A DNA stretch of 12,657 nt from Verrucomicrobiota bacterium (GCA_016713365.1 JADJPG010000073.1:1-12657), one strand, 5' to 3'. Positions 1 to 7,793 are shown, counted from the stretch's first letter. Notes: a model not told the origin generated them from the letters alone. Translations and numbers: made by a program.

Positions 1-1
1 C

Positions 2-1432
2 GCGGATGATCGGATGGAGCTGACGGCCGGAGCCTTCGTCTTTAAGAACGGCTCGGTCGGGATTGGCACCGACAGCCCGTCCGCAAAGCTGGACGTGGTT
101 GGCAACATTCTCGCCAGCGGCAGGGTCGGTATTGGTATCAACAATCCCCCCACCAAGCTCACGGTGTTTGAATCCACCTACGGTATTGAACACACGGACG
201 GGATTCGCCGGCTCGCCACTTACATTGACGCCAGCGGGTGCTATTTCGGAACGGCCAGCACCGATCCGTTGCTCTTTTATGTGAATGACGAGGCCGCCAA
301 CATGGTGGTGAACACCAACGGACGGGTCGGCATCGGCACTCTTGCTCCCGTCTCCCAATTGGAAGTGGCGGGCACGGTCACGGCCAGTGGTTTCTCTGGC
401 GACGGAAGCGGGTTGACCGGGATCGACGCGAGCACCCTGACTGGAAACCTGCCGGACTCCAGTCTCTCGGCGAACGTGGCCCGGCGGGATGTGGGGAACA
501 TTTTCTCCGGGGATCAGCGAATCAACAGCGGCAGCTTGAACGTGCCGAACGGCCAGATATCGGTGGGCGGCGCCTTGTTGGTCGGCGGCAACCAAACGGT
601 CTCCGGCACGGTCATGGCCGACGGCTTTGCCGGGAACGGGAGCAGTTTGACCGGGATTCAGGCTGCCAGCCTCACTGGCACCTTGGACGCGGCTCAGATC
701 CCCAATCTGGATGCCGCCAAGATTGCCACCGGGACTTTGGCCGACGCGCGGCTCACCGCCAATGTGGCGCTCCGTTCAGGCGGGAATACTTTCGGCGGCA
801 ATCAGATTTTCAATGGCAACGTCGGCATCGGCACGCTCACTCCAGCGACGAGACTGCACTTGCTCGGTGGCGGCGACACGGAGTTGAGCGTCCAAAGCTC
901 CGACAATAACCGGCGCTGGACGCTTCAGGCCAGCGGCGGCCCCGATGGCAACCCCGCCTTTCTCGGCGGCTACTTCCAGATCATTGACCGCACCGCTGGG
1001 GCCAGCCGGCTCAGAATTGAAACCAATGGCAATGTGACCATTCCAGCGGAGCTGACGACGACCGCCGTCAACATCACCAGCGACCGCAACGCGAAGGAAC
1101 AGTTCAAGCCGGTGAATGCCCGTGAGGTCCTCGACAAGGTCGCGCGCCTCCCCATCAGCGAATGGCAATACAAGACGCAGTCCGACGCGCGGCACATCGG
1201 GCCGATGGCCCAGGATTTTCGCGAGTCGTTTGCGCTCGGTCGTGACGACAAACACATCACCAGCGTGGACGCGGACGGCGTGGCGCTGGCGGCCATCCAG
1301 GGTTTGAACGAGAAGTTGGAGGAGCAGTTGCGGGATCGCGACCGACGTATTTTGGAATTGGAACGCAGCATGGCGGAGTTGAAGGCGTTGCTGCAACGCG
1401 CGGCCGTAGGACAGGAAGGAGGGGTCAAGTGA
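2..1432 (+). CDS. Fibre-like protein with C-terminal peptidase S74 chaperone domain (5' end outside window)
   Basis: The frame is open to the left window edge, so the gene probably starts upstream; the first ATG in the window is at 14. Residues are counted from that ATG. The protein is low in complexity, with 'VGIGT-x-x-P' repeats near residues 15, 38, 105 and 272 and two 'G-x-GSxLTGI' repeats, the pattern of trimeric tail-fibre-like and bacterial surface beta-proteins. From about residue 350 there is a peptidase S74 (intramolecular chaperone) domain beginning SDRNAKE; Ser356 and Lys361 match the family's self-cleaving Ser/Lys arrangement. The last 45 residues form a charged coiled coil (EKLEEQLRDRDRR). 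Known for the family: the S74 domain trimerises a beta-rich fibre and then cuts itself off. Inferred: an exported or surface fibre. It is coupled to the downstream phosphoesterase by a 4-bp overlap. No phage genes are nearby, so a prophage tail fibre is less likely. Confidence 0.85.
   Translation, partial: ADDRMELTAGAFVFKNGSVGIGTDSPSAKLDVVGNILASGRVGIGINNPPTKLTVFESTYGIEHTDGIRRLATYIDASGCYFGTASTDPLLFYVNDEAANMVVNTNGRVGIGTLAPVSQLEVAGTVTASGFSGDGSGLTGIDASTLTGNLPDSSLSANVARRDVGNIFSGDQRINSGSLNVPNGQISVGGALLVGGNQTVSGTVMADGFAGNGSSLTGIQAASLTGTLDAAQIPNLDAAKIATGTLADARLTANVALRSGGNTFGGNQIFNGNVGIGTLTPATRLHLLGGGDTELSVQSSDNNRRWTLQASGGPDGNPAFLGGYFQIIDRTAGASRLRIETNGNVTIPAELTTTAVNITSDRNAKEQFKPVNAREVLDKVARLPISEWQYKTQSDARHIGPMAQDFRESFALGRDDKHITSVDADGVALAAIQGLNEKLEEQLRDRDRRILELERSMAELKALLQRAAVGQEGGVK
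1417..1424 (+). promoter_or_regulatory. Shine-Dalgarno site for the coupled phosphoesterase start
   Basis: AGGAGGGG lies 4 nt before GTG 1429, inside the last codons of the fibre gene. The GTG overlaps the fibre stop as GTGA. This supports a coupled start at 1429 over the ATG at 1492, which has only a weak GGGG in front of it. Confidence 0.6.
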
Positions 1433-1653
1433 ACCCGCGCCGTTGCGCTCCGATTGACACGTCGTTCCCGGCCCTGGGCTCCGGTTGGGGAATGAAGGTG
1501 GTGCTTGGTTTTCTGGCCCTGGCGCTTTGGGCTGCCGATGCGTCGGCGTGGAGTGTCCACAATGGAAGTTCGATCACCATGCGCGCGCGTGCTGGGCGGC
1601 GATTGGGATGTGAACATCCCGCCCGGCCAGGATGCCGCCTGCCATTGGTCTAA
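1429..1653 (+). CDS. N-terminal fragment (signal peptide) of exported metallophosphoesterase, frameshifted
   Basis: This is the first piece of a three-piece broken gene. It starts at GTG 1429, overlapping the upstream stop by 4 bp and preceded by a strong Shine-Dalgarno. Residues 22-40 form a typical Sec signal (MKVVLGFLALALWAADASA) with probable cleavage after ASA. The mature start WSVHNGSS continues into the next frame: after about codon 52 the frame-1 translation turns into Arg-rich nonsense and stops at 1653, while meaningful sequence (LGGDWDVNIPPGQ) continues in frame 2. Removing one base from the alternating GC run at 1581-1589 joins the two as ...SITMRAVLGGDWD. A shorter version could begin at ATG 1492, still with the whole signal peptide. 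Confidence 0.6.
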   Translation: MNPRRCAPIDTSFPALGSGWGMKVVLGFLALALWAADASAWSVHNGSSITMRARAGRRLGCEHPARPGCRLPLV

Positions 1654-2362
1654 CACGGGTTGCAATCCCGGCGGCATCCAGAATGCCGTGGTGACGTTGC
1701 AGGTCGAGACGCTCAACGGCGACCCGCGCAAGCTCACTCTGGTGGCGAGGATGGAGGCTGGCGGTGACGCCATCATTGTGGAAGAAGCGCGTCCTCCCCA
1801 GTGGACTTCCCCCAGCGGACACTTCGGGGTGGTGGGATATCGGGTGAACGGCGACGTGCTGGAAGAAGTGCCGGCCGGAATTTTGGGCGCGACCACCCGC
1901 GACCTGCATTTCCTGGTCACGGCGGATTGCCAGTACTGCCGGGATGGCGATTGCTCGGAAACATGGATCCCGGCTGCGAATGCCGCCGCCACCGCCGTCA
2001 ACCAGCATATGGTTGCGCGACTGAGCGCCGACAACACCATTCGCGGCATTCTGTACGCGGGAGATCTCACGCAGTTCGGTCACGCCGATGAGATGCAAAC
2101 TTACCTCGACAGCATCTCTGGATTCACACGCTTCGTTTTTGACGGCCTGGGCAATCACGATCTGGAATATGGGCGCATGGGAGTGCGGGAGATGGTGCGT
2201 GACCGCAAACGCGTCACGGCCCGCTCCATGGACGGCGACCCGCACTATTCCTGGGACTGGCACGACGTGCATTTCGTGCAGTTGAACCTCATGCCCGCCG
2301 ACGAACGCGCCCCGAACACGGCGGACCTGAACAACCAACACAACGATCCCATGGGGCGTTGA
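1505..2362 (+). CDS. Metallophosphoesterase, main catalytic part (frame-broken at both ends)
   Basis: Calcineurin-like phosphoesterase domain, probably acting outside the cytoplasm because the preceding fragment carries a signal peptide. An N-terminal beta-rich region ('VVTLQVETLNGDPRKLTL') comes first. Then the metal-site motifs: ADCQ at 1922-1933 (the D-x-H position, with Gln in place of the usual His), AGDLTQ at 2057-2074 (GDxxx), and LGNHD at 2147-2161. The remaining two histidine motifs are in the next piece. Residues before about position 1590 are out of the true frame, so the nominal start at 1505 is not biological. The frame ends at a TGA directly after the G run at 2353-2356. Substrate unknown; relatives cleave phosphomono- or diesters. 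The GDxH to ADCQ change may alter metal binding or specificity. Confidence 0.7.
   Translation: MVFWPWRFGLPMRRRGVSTMEVRSPCARVLGGDWDVNIPPGQDAACHWSNTGCNPGGIQNAVVTLQVETLNGDPRKLTLVARMEAGGDAIIVEEARPPQWTSPSGHFGVVGYRVNGDVLEEVPAGILGATTRDLHFLVTADCQYCRDGDCSETWIPAANAAATAVNQHMVARLSADNTIRGILYAGDLTQFGHADEMQTYLDSISGFTRFVFDGLGNHDLEYGRMGVREMVRDRKRVTARSMDGDPHYSWDWHDVHFVQLNLMPADERAPNTADLNNQHNDPMGR
1581..1590 (+). other. Probable +1 frameshift site (GC dinucleotide run)
   Basis: The run gcgcgcgcgt is where coding sense moves from frame 1 (signal peptide) to frame 2 (catalytic domain). One surplus base explains the change. Short alternating GC runs are prone to both replication slippage and sequencing error. Confidence 0.55.
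2353..2356 (+). other. Probable -1 frameshift site (GGGG homopolymer)
   Basis: Adding one G to GGGG turns '...NDPMGR stop' into '...NDPMGALSFLSVDLALRVG', which runs straight into the downstream piece. One lost G in a homopolymer is the simplest explanation for the split. Confidence 0.65.
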
Positions 2363-3000
2363 GCTTTCTGAGCGTCGACCTGGCACTGCGGGTGGGGAAC
2401 TCCGGCCGGCCGGTTATCCTCATTCACCACTACGGCTTCGAATCGTTTTCCGTGGACGGCCAATGGTGGACTGCGGCGCAACGGCTGGCCTACTGGAATG
2501 TGATTGCCCCTTACAATATCACGGCCATCTTCACCGGCCATTTGCACCCCGGACCGAACGTGACCGATTCGCTCGAACGGTTTGTTTCCTGGAATCGTCC
2601 GAGCGGCGCCACGGGCGGTCCGGCCTCCATCCCCACCTTTGTGGCCGGCGCAGCGCGGAGCAGCGCTTATCTGGATGTGCAACTCAACAATGCCAACCAG
2701 CTGCGCGTGCAGGTGCGCGATCAGCAGGGCAACATCACCGGCACGCGATGTTACGTCCGTCCGACGCCGATCTGGATGGCGCCGACCGCACCGTTGTATG
2801 GGCGGGGATGGAAGGATGATCCTTATGACTCGTTCGCTGCGGCGATGAACGCCGCCGGTTCCCGCATCAACGACGCGACGTGCAATTCACCGGTCGCGGA
2901 CATCCGGGTGAAGCCGGGCCATTACGCCGGTGCGGTACGTCTCGCCACGCCCTCCCGCCTGACGCTCGACGGAACGGGAGCGGCTCGTGTTGGTCCGTGA
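2359..3000 (+). CDS. Metallophosphoesterase, C-terminal part (remaining metal ligands plus C-terminal beta segment)
   Basis: Continues the phosphoesterase after the -1 shift; the nominal TTG start at 2359 is probably not used. ILIHHYGFE (His codons 2425-2430) and FTGHLHPG (GHxH, 2536-2547) supply the last two metal-binding motifs, so the five together make a complete calcineurin-like site across the break. A beta-rich segment follows. The last 60 residues (from YGRGWKDDPYDSFAAAMNAA) look like the start of a right-handed beta-helix, the 'DxPFxSFxxAxNA ... IxVKPGxYxGxVRL' pattern, ending in DGTGAARVGP. I think this end is natural rather than cut off, as similar short tails close other exported proteins, but I cannot verify that. 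The gene is followed by 111 nt without a gene. Confidence 0.7.
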   Translation: MSFLSVDLALRVGNSGRPVILIHHYGFESFSVDGQWWTAAQRLAYWNVIAPYNITAIFTGHLHPGPNVTDSLERFVSWNRPSGATGGPASIPTFVAGAARSSAYLDVQLNNANQLRVQVRDQQGNITGTRCYVRPTPIWMAPTAPLYGRGWKDDPYDSFAAAMNAAGSRINDATCNSPVADIRVKPGHYAGAVRLATPSRLTLDGTGAARVGP

Positions 3001-3111
3001 ACATTCACCTCTCAGCGACACGACAAGCGTTCTTCCGCATCCCGCGAACTTCCGATCCGGGGCGCTTCTTTCCGTACTGAAAATCTCCGGGCCGTCCCCC
3101 ATTCTCGGCGC

Positions 3112-3519
3112 ATGAACAACAAACCACGCGTGCCAACGGACGGTGGTCAGGCGCTCACGCACAATCCGTTCGCGAATCTGAACGATGCCGGCCTGCCGCC
3201 GGGACCGCCGGAGAATGCGAGCGACGAGTCGGCGTCGCCGTCGGCGGGGAATCGCGAGTCGAAGCGCGGCAAGAATCGTGGGCGCGTGGACATCATCCGT
3301 CAGACCGCGCATCGCGGCGGCAAGACGGTGACGGTGGTGACGGGCTTCGTCGGCATCGGTTTGCCGGAGAAGGAACGTCTCGCGAAAGCGATGCAGCAGG
3401 CGTGCGGCTCGGGCGGCACCGTGAAGGAAGGGCGCATCGAGATTCAAGGTGACCGGCGTGAAGTGGTGGCGCGCATTCTGACGGAAGCGGGATTTCGTCC
3501 GGTGTTCGCGGGAGGTTGA
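3112..3519 (+). CDS. SUI1/YciH-family translation initiation factor
   Basis: A 135-residue protein. Residues 1-50 are a polar, probably disordered N-terminal tail rich in Pro, Ser, Asn and Gly. Residues 55-131 match the SUI1/eIF1 fold: basic entry KRGKNRGRVDI, strand RGGKTVTVVTGF (68-79), the conserved ACGSGGTVKEGRIEIQGD loop-strand (97-114), and the closing helix REVVARILTEAGF. Family knowledge: bacterial YciH-type proteins resemble eIF1 and bind the 30S subunit, with a proposed role in start-codon fidelity or stress translation. The E. coli protein is about 108 aa; this one is longer only through the N-terminal tail. ATG 3112 has no visible Shine-Dalgarno. It is followed after 1 nt by the GIY-YIG-like gene, so the two are very likely co-transcribed. 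Confidence 0.9.
   Translation: MNNKPRVPTDGGQALTHNPFANLNDAGLPPGPPENASDESASPSAGNRESKRGKNRGRVDIIRQTAHRGGKTVTVVTGFVGIGLPEKERLAKAMQQACGSGGTVKEGRIEIQGDRREVVARILTEAGFRPVFAGG
3509..3514 (+). promoter_or_regulatory. Shine-Dalgarno site for the GIY-YIG-like gene
   Basis: GGGAGG ends 6 nt before GTG 3521, inside the last codons of the SUI1-factor gene. It supports the GTG start and coupled translation. Confidence 0.55.
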
Positions 3520-3520
3520 C

Positions 3521-3910
3521 GTGGCGCGTCGCCCGAATGTTTTCCAGGCCCGTCGCGAAGCGAACGCGAAGGCGAAGGCGCGCGAGGATGCCTTTCATCA
3601 CAACGTTTACGTGGTGCTGCTGGACCCAGCTGTAGGGCGGTTGCGCAAGGTGCAACGGGAGAATCCGATTCGGCTCGATGACAAGCCATGCGTTTACGTC
3701 GGGATGACTGGGCTGTCGCCCGAGGAACGCTTCGCGAATCACAAGGCGGGCATCAAAGGCGCCTACGTCGTGAAACGTTACGGCGTGCGGCTGATGCCGG
3801 AACTCTTCGAGCATCTCAATCCGATGCCGTTCGACGCGGCGGCGATCATGGAGCGCGATTTGGCGGAGGATTTGCGCCGGCAGGGCTACACGGTGACGGG
3901 CGGGCATTGA
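3521..3910 (+). CDS. GIY-YIG-like small protein
   Basis: A 129-residue protein. After a basic N-terminal helix (RREANAKAKARED) it shows 'VYV' at 29-31 and 'YVG' at 59-61, the positions of GIY and YIG in GIY-YIG nucleases. Then come MTGLSPEERFANHKAG, with Arg70 and His74 in the helix that usually carries the catalytic Arg, and Glu111 in AAAIMERDLAEDL, possibly the metal-binding Glu. This is the full core of a GIY-YIG domain with variant strand letters; nuclease activity is inferred, not certain. GTG 3521 is supported by GGGAGG at 3509-3514 and by sitting 1 nt after the upstream stop, so it forms an operon with the SUI1 factor. Its last 13 codons recur in altered form at 7794-7832, after the giant gene. 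Confidence 0.65.
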   Translation: MARRPNVFQARREANAKAKAREDAFHHNVYVVLLDPAVGRLRKVQRENPIRLDDKPCVYVGMTGLSPEERFANHKAGIKGAYVVKRYGVRLMPELFEHLNPMPFDAAAIMERDLAEDLRRQGYTVTGGH

Positions 3911-4025
3911 GAAATCTGCGGTGCAGTCGTCGTTCCGTCCTTGTTTCCGCGACTGCTGGTCTTCAATCATCGCGCCCGGCTCCTCAGACCTTCGCCAGCG
4001 CAGGACGGAGCTGCCAATTCAATCT

Positions 4026-7000
4026 ATGAACCTCTGCAATCTGTTTGCCCGATCCCAATTCGCGCTCGCTCTTGTTGCGTTTCTTGCGGCGGTCGTAGTC
4101 GTGTCGGCGGGTGAAGATTTTCCGTTTTCATTCGCGGTAACAGTGAGCAAGGGCGACAAGCCGATCTCGAAAGGAGTTCGCCTGGCCGACGGCCATCTGC
4201 GGACCAATGGCAATCTTCTGGCGGCGGTGAACTTCGGGACCGCCACCAACACGTCGCGCGGGCCGGGTGCGGCAATTCTTTTTGTGGGTACGGATGTTTC
4301 CAATCCGTCCGGGACCAACTGGTCCACGGTCGGGCCGAATGTCGATACCAACTTGAACAGCAGCCCAACCGGTTTTGACCCGCTCTTTCATTCGGAAATC
4401 TACGGCCCGTCGCTCGTGACACTCACTTACAGCAACCTGAATCCGACACGCGTTTACGTCGTGCAGATTCTGCATGGTGAACCGCGCGATTGCTGTCAGG
4501 GCACTTTCGCTGACAACACGTTTACGACTCAGGACGCGAACGGTGACCCAGGACCGACTGTTGCGGTGCCGGAGTTTCAACTCGGCAACGGCGTCGCGAA
4601 TGAGAACCCGGCGAATAGCAATGATTTTGCCGTGGTCACGGCGGAGTTCACAGGCATCGAATCCTTCACCTACGTGATGCGGGAAGCGGTGTTCGGCACG
4701 CGCGGGCCTTCCATCGCCGGCTTTCAACTGCGTGAACTGGCGTTGGAACCGGCGATCGTGGTCACGGTGAACCAGGGTGACAGTCCGATTGGCAATCGCC
4801 CGATCGACGGCCACTTGCTTACGAACGGGACATTGCTGGTGGCGGTGAACCTCGGTAACAACGCCAGCGTGACCCGGGGGCCGGGATCGGGCGTTCTTTT
4901 CATGGGCACGAATTCGGCGAATCCTGCTGGCGCGAACTGGTCGGTGACCGGACCGGAGGTTGACTCGGACCTCAGTGGTTCTGGAGCGGATCCCTTGTTC
5001 TTCTCCGAGAATTTTGGACCGGAGCCCGTCAGCCTGACGTACTCAAACTTGAACCCCGCGACGGAGTATCTCGTGCAGATTCTTCACGGCGAGCCGCGTG
5101 ACTGCTGTTCGGGAGTGTTTTCGAGCAACCAGTTCACCACGGTCATCGGCAACGGAAACTCCGGCCCCACGGTCAACGTTCCCACGTTCCAGCTCGGCAA
5201 CGACGTCGCCGACGAGAATCCGCCGAACAGCAATGATCTCGCTATCGTCACGATGCGATTCTCCGGCCTCAAATCGTTTACCTACCTGATGCGCGAGTCG
5301 ACCAACGCTTCGCGTGGCCCCTCCATTGCAGGTTTCCAAGTGCGCGCATTGGGTTCAGCCGTTTCGACCCTCGCCGATTCCGGTCCGGGCTCGTTGCGCG
5401 ATGTGATTGCTGGCCCGCTCTTCGGTGGTGTCGTGACCTTTGGCAGTCACCTCTCGGGAAAAACGCTGATGTTGACCAATGGACCGCTGAGCCTCCCGGG
5501 CGGCATCACGCTCGACGCCTCGGCGCTGCCGGGCGGGCTACGGTTCGACGGCAACGGCGCCAGCCAGTTGCTCTACATCGGGACGAACGTGACCGCCACG
5601 TTGAACTCGATTACGCTCACGAACGGGTTCCTGATCTCTTCCAACAGTTTCGGAGGCGGCGCTGCGATTGACAACCGAGGCACGTTGACGCTCAACCGCT
5701 GTGTGGTGTCTGGAAACAGACTGGGCTGCGATGGCACCGGCTCGGTCTTCGGCGGTGGCGTTTTCAATTCCGGAACGCTGACAGCGAATGACTGCACGTT
5801 TGCCGGGAACACATCCAGCACGTTTGAGTGGTCGGGTTATGCTTACGGCGGTGCGATCGCCACTTGGGGGACGACGACGCTCAATCGGAGCACGCTGTCT
5901 GGAAACACCGCGATCAGCGGCGGTGAAGATTCGGCGGGTGCCTTGGGTGGCGCTGTTTGGAATGGAGGAACGTTGACGGTGAATCAATGCACCTTCGCCG
6001 GGAACGTAGCTCGGACCACGAGTGGGTCTGGCGGCTTTGCAGATGGTGGCGCGATCCTCAGCCAGAGCACGGTGGTATTGAACCAAAGCACCATTTCGGG
6101 AAATTCCTCCATTGCGAATGTCGGCACCGGTTCCCTCAGTCGCGGTGGCGGTATCGCCAATGGCGGCACGCTCACGGTCTTCAACTCCATCGTCGCCGGC
6201 AATTTCGCGGCCGAGAGTCCGAACATTGCCCTCGGCTACACCGAGACCGGCACGAACATTCTCTCCGGCGATCCCGGGCTCGCTCCGCTTGGAAATTACG
6301 GCGGCCCCACGCAGACCATGCCGCCAATGATGGGTTCTCCGGTGATCGATGCTGGCGGCGATCTTGGGACCAACAATTACGCCACCGATCAACGGGGACT
6401 CCAACGCGTCGTCGGTGGGCAGGTGGATATAGGCGCAGTCGAGGCACAGTCCTATTCGTCCACGACACCACTCAGCGTTGTTGTTCCCTCAAGCACTACC
6501 GTGGCTGTCGGCACGAATCTGACTTTGTCCGTCGGTGCGCTCGGCACCACTCCGTTCCAATACCAATGGTTCTTCAACAAGAAGGCATTGCCCGGTGCGA
6601 CGAACGTGGCGCATACGATCACCAATATCCAAACGAAGCACGCTGGTGTTTACACCGTTCGCGTCCAGAACGAGCTGGGTGCGGCCACCAGCGGCGTGGC
6701 GACGGTGAAAGTGCTGCTCGCTCCCCGCATCAAGACGTTGTCGAAATCGCAGACCGTTCTCGCCGGCAAACGCGCGAGCCTGAAGGTCTCCGCCACCGGC
6801 GCCAAGCCCTTGCGCTATCAGTGGCGGAAGTATGGATTTGTCGTCCCCGGCGCGACCAACACCACGTTGACCATCCCTGTCGCAGCGCCAGCCGACGAAG
6901 GTGCTTACTCGGTCTATGTGTGGAACGACGCGGGCGAAGCGCTCAGCACGAACGCCTACCTCACCGTTCCGCCGCTCCAGATCACTTCGCAGCCGCGCAA

Positions 7001-7790
7001 TCTCACTGCTATCGCCGGTGGTCGTGTGACGTTGAGCGTGCGTGCCGCGACGCGGTATCCGCTGTCGTATCAATGGAAGCTCGAGGGCACGAACCTGCCG
7101 GGCGCGACGAACTCGACCTTCGTTATCGCCAAAGCGCAGCCCGTTCATCGCGGGACGTACACCGTCACGCTCACGAATGCCGTCGGCGAACTCACCACCA
7201 CCGGCGCGGTTCTCAGCGTCACGGTGCTGCCGGTGCGCATCACCTCGCAGCCGCGCAGCGTGAATGCGAAGGAAGGTGGCAAGGCGACGTTCTCCGTCAG
7301 CGCCGCGGGGAGTCCGCCGTTCTCCTATCAATGGCGTCTCGCGGAAGTGGACATCGACGGCGCTACGAATGCCTCGTTCGTGATCACGAACGTGCAAGCT
7401 GGCAACGCCGGCGTTTACTCCGTTGTCGTTCGCAATGCCGAAAGCGAAGCGACGAGCCTGAACGCGCTCTTGAATGTTCTCACCGCTGCTCCAGCGATTG
7501 TCGCCGCCTCAGCCGATGCAGGTTCGGCAGGAGCCCGCCTGTCCGTTTCCACGGCGCCCGACGGGCTGCGCCGCATCACGATCCTCGTGCCAGCCGGCGG
7601 TCGATATGTCTTGGAAGCCAGCAGTAATTTGGTCGCTTGGGAGACGCTCCTTGAGTCAACGAGCGAGGATGCTTATGGCTCAGTGACCTTCATTGACGGT
7701 GCGACGACCCAGCATTCTCAGCGGTTCTACCGTTTGCGCCCAGCAATGGAGCCAACTCCCTTTCATGATCGAGAAGGGGTTCGTAAATAA
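4026..7790 (+). CDS. Giant secreted multidomain protein: duplicated N-terminal domain, beta-helix, four Ig-like domains
   Basis: A 1254-residue secreted protein. ATG 4026 is chosen because MNLCNLFARSQFALALVAFLA followed by VVVVSAG is a clear Sec signal; the frame runs back to GTG 3921 but would bury it. Domains: two tandem copies of a roughly 200-residue unit (about 38-240 and 245-443), each with 'RGPG', 'LTYSNLNP' and 'QILHGEPRDCC'; a right-handed beta-helix (about 448-740) built from 'GGTLT-x-N-x-C-T-F-x-GN' rungs; a choice-of-anchor-Q-like end (about 747-809, GDPGLAPLGNYGGPTQT ... TDQRGLQ ... VDIGAVEA); four Ig-like domains (about 816-898, 899-980, 982-1067, 1068-1150) with 'YQW' and 'AGVYTV' motifs; a tail (about 1174-1242) ending SQRFYRLRPA. 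Likely a surface adhesin or glycan-binding protein; no catalytic motif recognised. A weak GGAG at 4007-4010 lies 15 nt upstream. Confidence 0.85.
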   Translation: MNLCNLFARSQFALALVAFLAAVVVVSAGEDFPFSFAVTVSKGDKPISKGVRLADGHLRTNGNLLAAVNFGTATNTSRGPGAAILFVGTDVSNPSGTNWSTVGPNVDTNLNSSPTGFDPLFHSEIYGPSLVTLTYSNLNPTRVYVVQILHGEPRDCCQGTFADNTFTTQDANGDPGPTVAVPEFQLGNGVANENPANSNDFAVVTAEFTGIESFTYVMREAVFGTRGPSIAGFQLRELALEPAIVVTVNQGDSPIGNRPIDGHLLTNGTLLVAVNLGNNASVTRGPGSGVLFMGTNSANPAGANWSVTGPEVDSDLSGSGADPLFFSENFGPEPVSLTYSNLNPATEYLVQILHGEPRDCCSGVFSSNQFTTVIGNGNSGPTVNVPTFQLGNDVADENPPNSNDLAIVTMRFSGLKSFTYLMRESTNASRGPSIAGFQVRALGSAVSTLADSGPGSLRDVIAGPLFGGVVTFGSHLSGKTLMLTNGPLSLPGGITLDASALPGGLRFDGNGASQLLYIGTNVTATLNSITLTNGFLISSNSFGGGAAIDNRGTLTLNRCVVSGNRLGCDGTGSVFGGGVFNSGTLTANDCTFAGNTSSTFEWSGYAYGGAIATWGTTTLNRSTLSGNTAISGGEDSAGALGGAVWNGGTLTVNQCTFAGNVARTTSGSGGFADGGAILSQSTVVLNQSTISGNSSIANVGTGSLSRGGGIANGGTLTVFNSIVAGNFAAESPNIALGYTETGTNILSGDPGLAPLGNYGGPTQTMPPMMGSPVIDAGGDLGTNNYATDQRGLQRVVGGQVDIGAVEAQSYSSTTPLSVVVPSSTTVAVGTNLTLSVGALGTTPFQYQWFFNKKALPGATNVAHTITNIQTKHAGVYTVRVQNELGAATSGVATVKVLLAPRIKTLSKSQTVLAGKRASLKVSATGAKPLRYQWRKYGFVVPGATNTTLTIPVAAPADEGAYSVYVWNDAGEALSTNAYLTVPPLQITSQPRNLTAIAGGRVTLSVRAATRYPLSYQWKLEGTNLPGATNSTFVIAKAQPVHRGTYTVTLTNAVGELTTTGAVLSVTVLPVRITSQPRSVNAKEGGKATFSVSAAGSPPFSYQWRLAEVDIDGATNASFVITNVQAGNAGVYSVVVRNAESEATSLNALLNVLTAAPAIVAASADAGSAGARLSVSTAPDGLRRITILVPAGGRYVLEASSNLVAWETLLESTSEDAYGSVTFIDGATTQHSQRFYRLRPAMEPTPFHDREGVRK
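4137..5355 (+). repeat. Tandem coding duplication of the N-terminal domain
   Basis: The first copy (about 4137-4743) and second (about 4758-5355) align throughout: VTVSKGD/VTVNQGD, DGHL-x-TNG, SRGPGA/TRGPGS, NPSGTNWS/NPAGANWS, LTYSNLNP in both, QILHGEPRDCC in both, GPSIAGFQ in both. Codons differ at many synonymous positions, so the duplication is old rather than a recent copy or an assembly artefact. Confidence 0.85.
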
Positions 7791-7793
7791 GAA

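Noticed and set aside
970..2070. 366-codon minus-strand frame across the fibre/phosphoesterase junction
   Set aside because: Opposite recognisable S74 and phosphoesterase sequence; no motif, start signal or codon sense.
3001..3111. Further coding sequence after the phosphoesterase in another frame
   Set aside because: Short open stretches exist in two frames but show no family pattern, and the phosphoesterase ends plausibly at 3000; treated as intergenic.
3921..4025. N-terminal extension of the giant protein from GTG 3921
   Set aside because: It would place about 35 ordinary residues before a clear signal peptide; ATG 4026 is the better start.
5640..6210. Repetitive GGCGG/ACGCTCAC pattern suggesting a CRISPR or satellite array
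   Set aside because: The repeats are degenerate codons for beta-helix rungs in one open frame, with no regular unit and spacer structure.
5957..7627. 556-codon + strand frame inside the giant gene
   Set aside because: The product is Arg/Ser/His-rich, low-information sequence, the usual +1/+2 shadow of a GC-rich gene with clear Ig-domain sense in the other frame.
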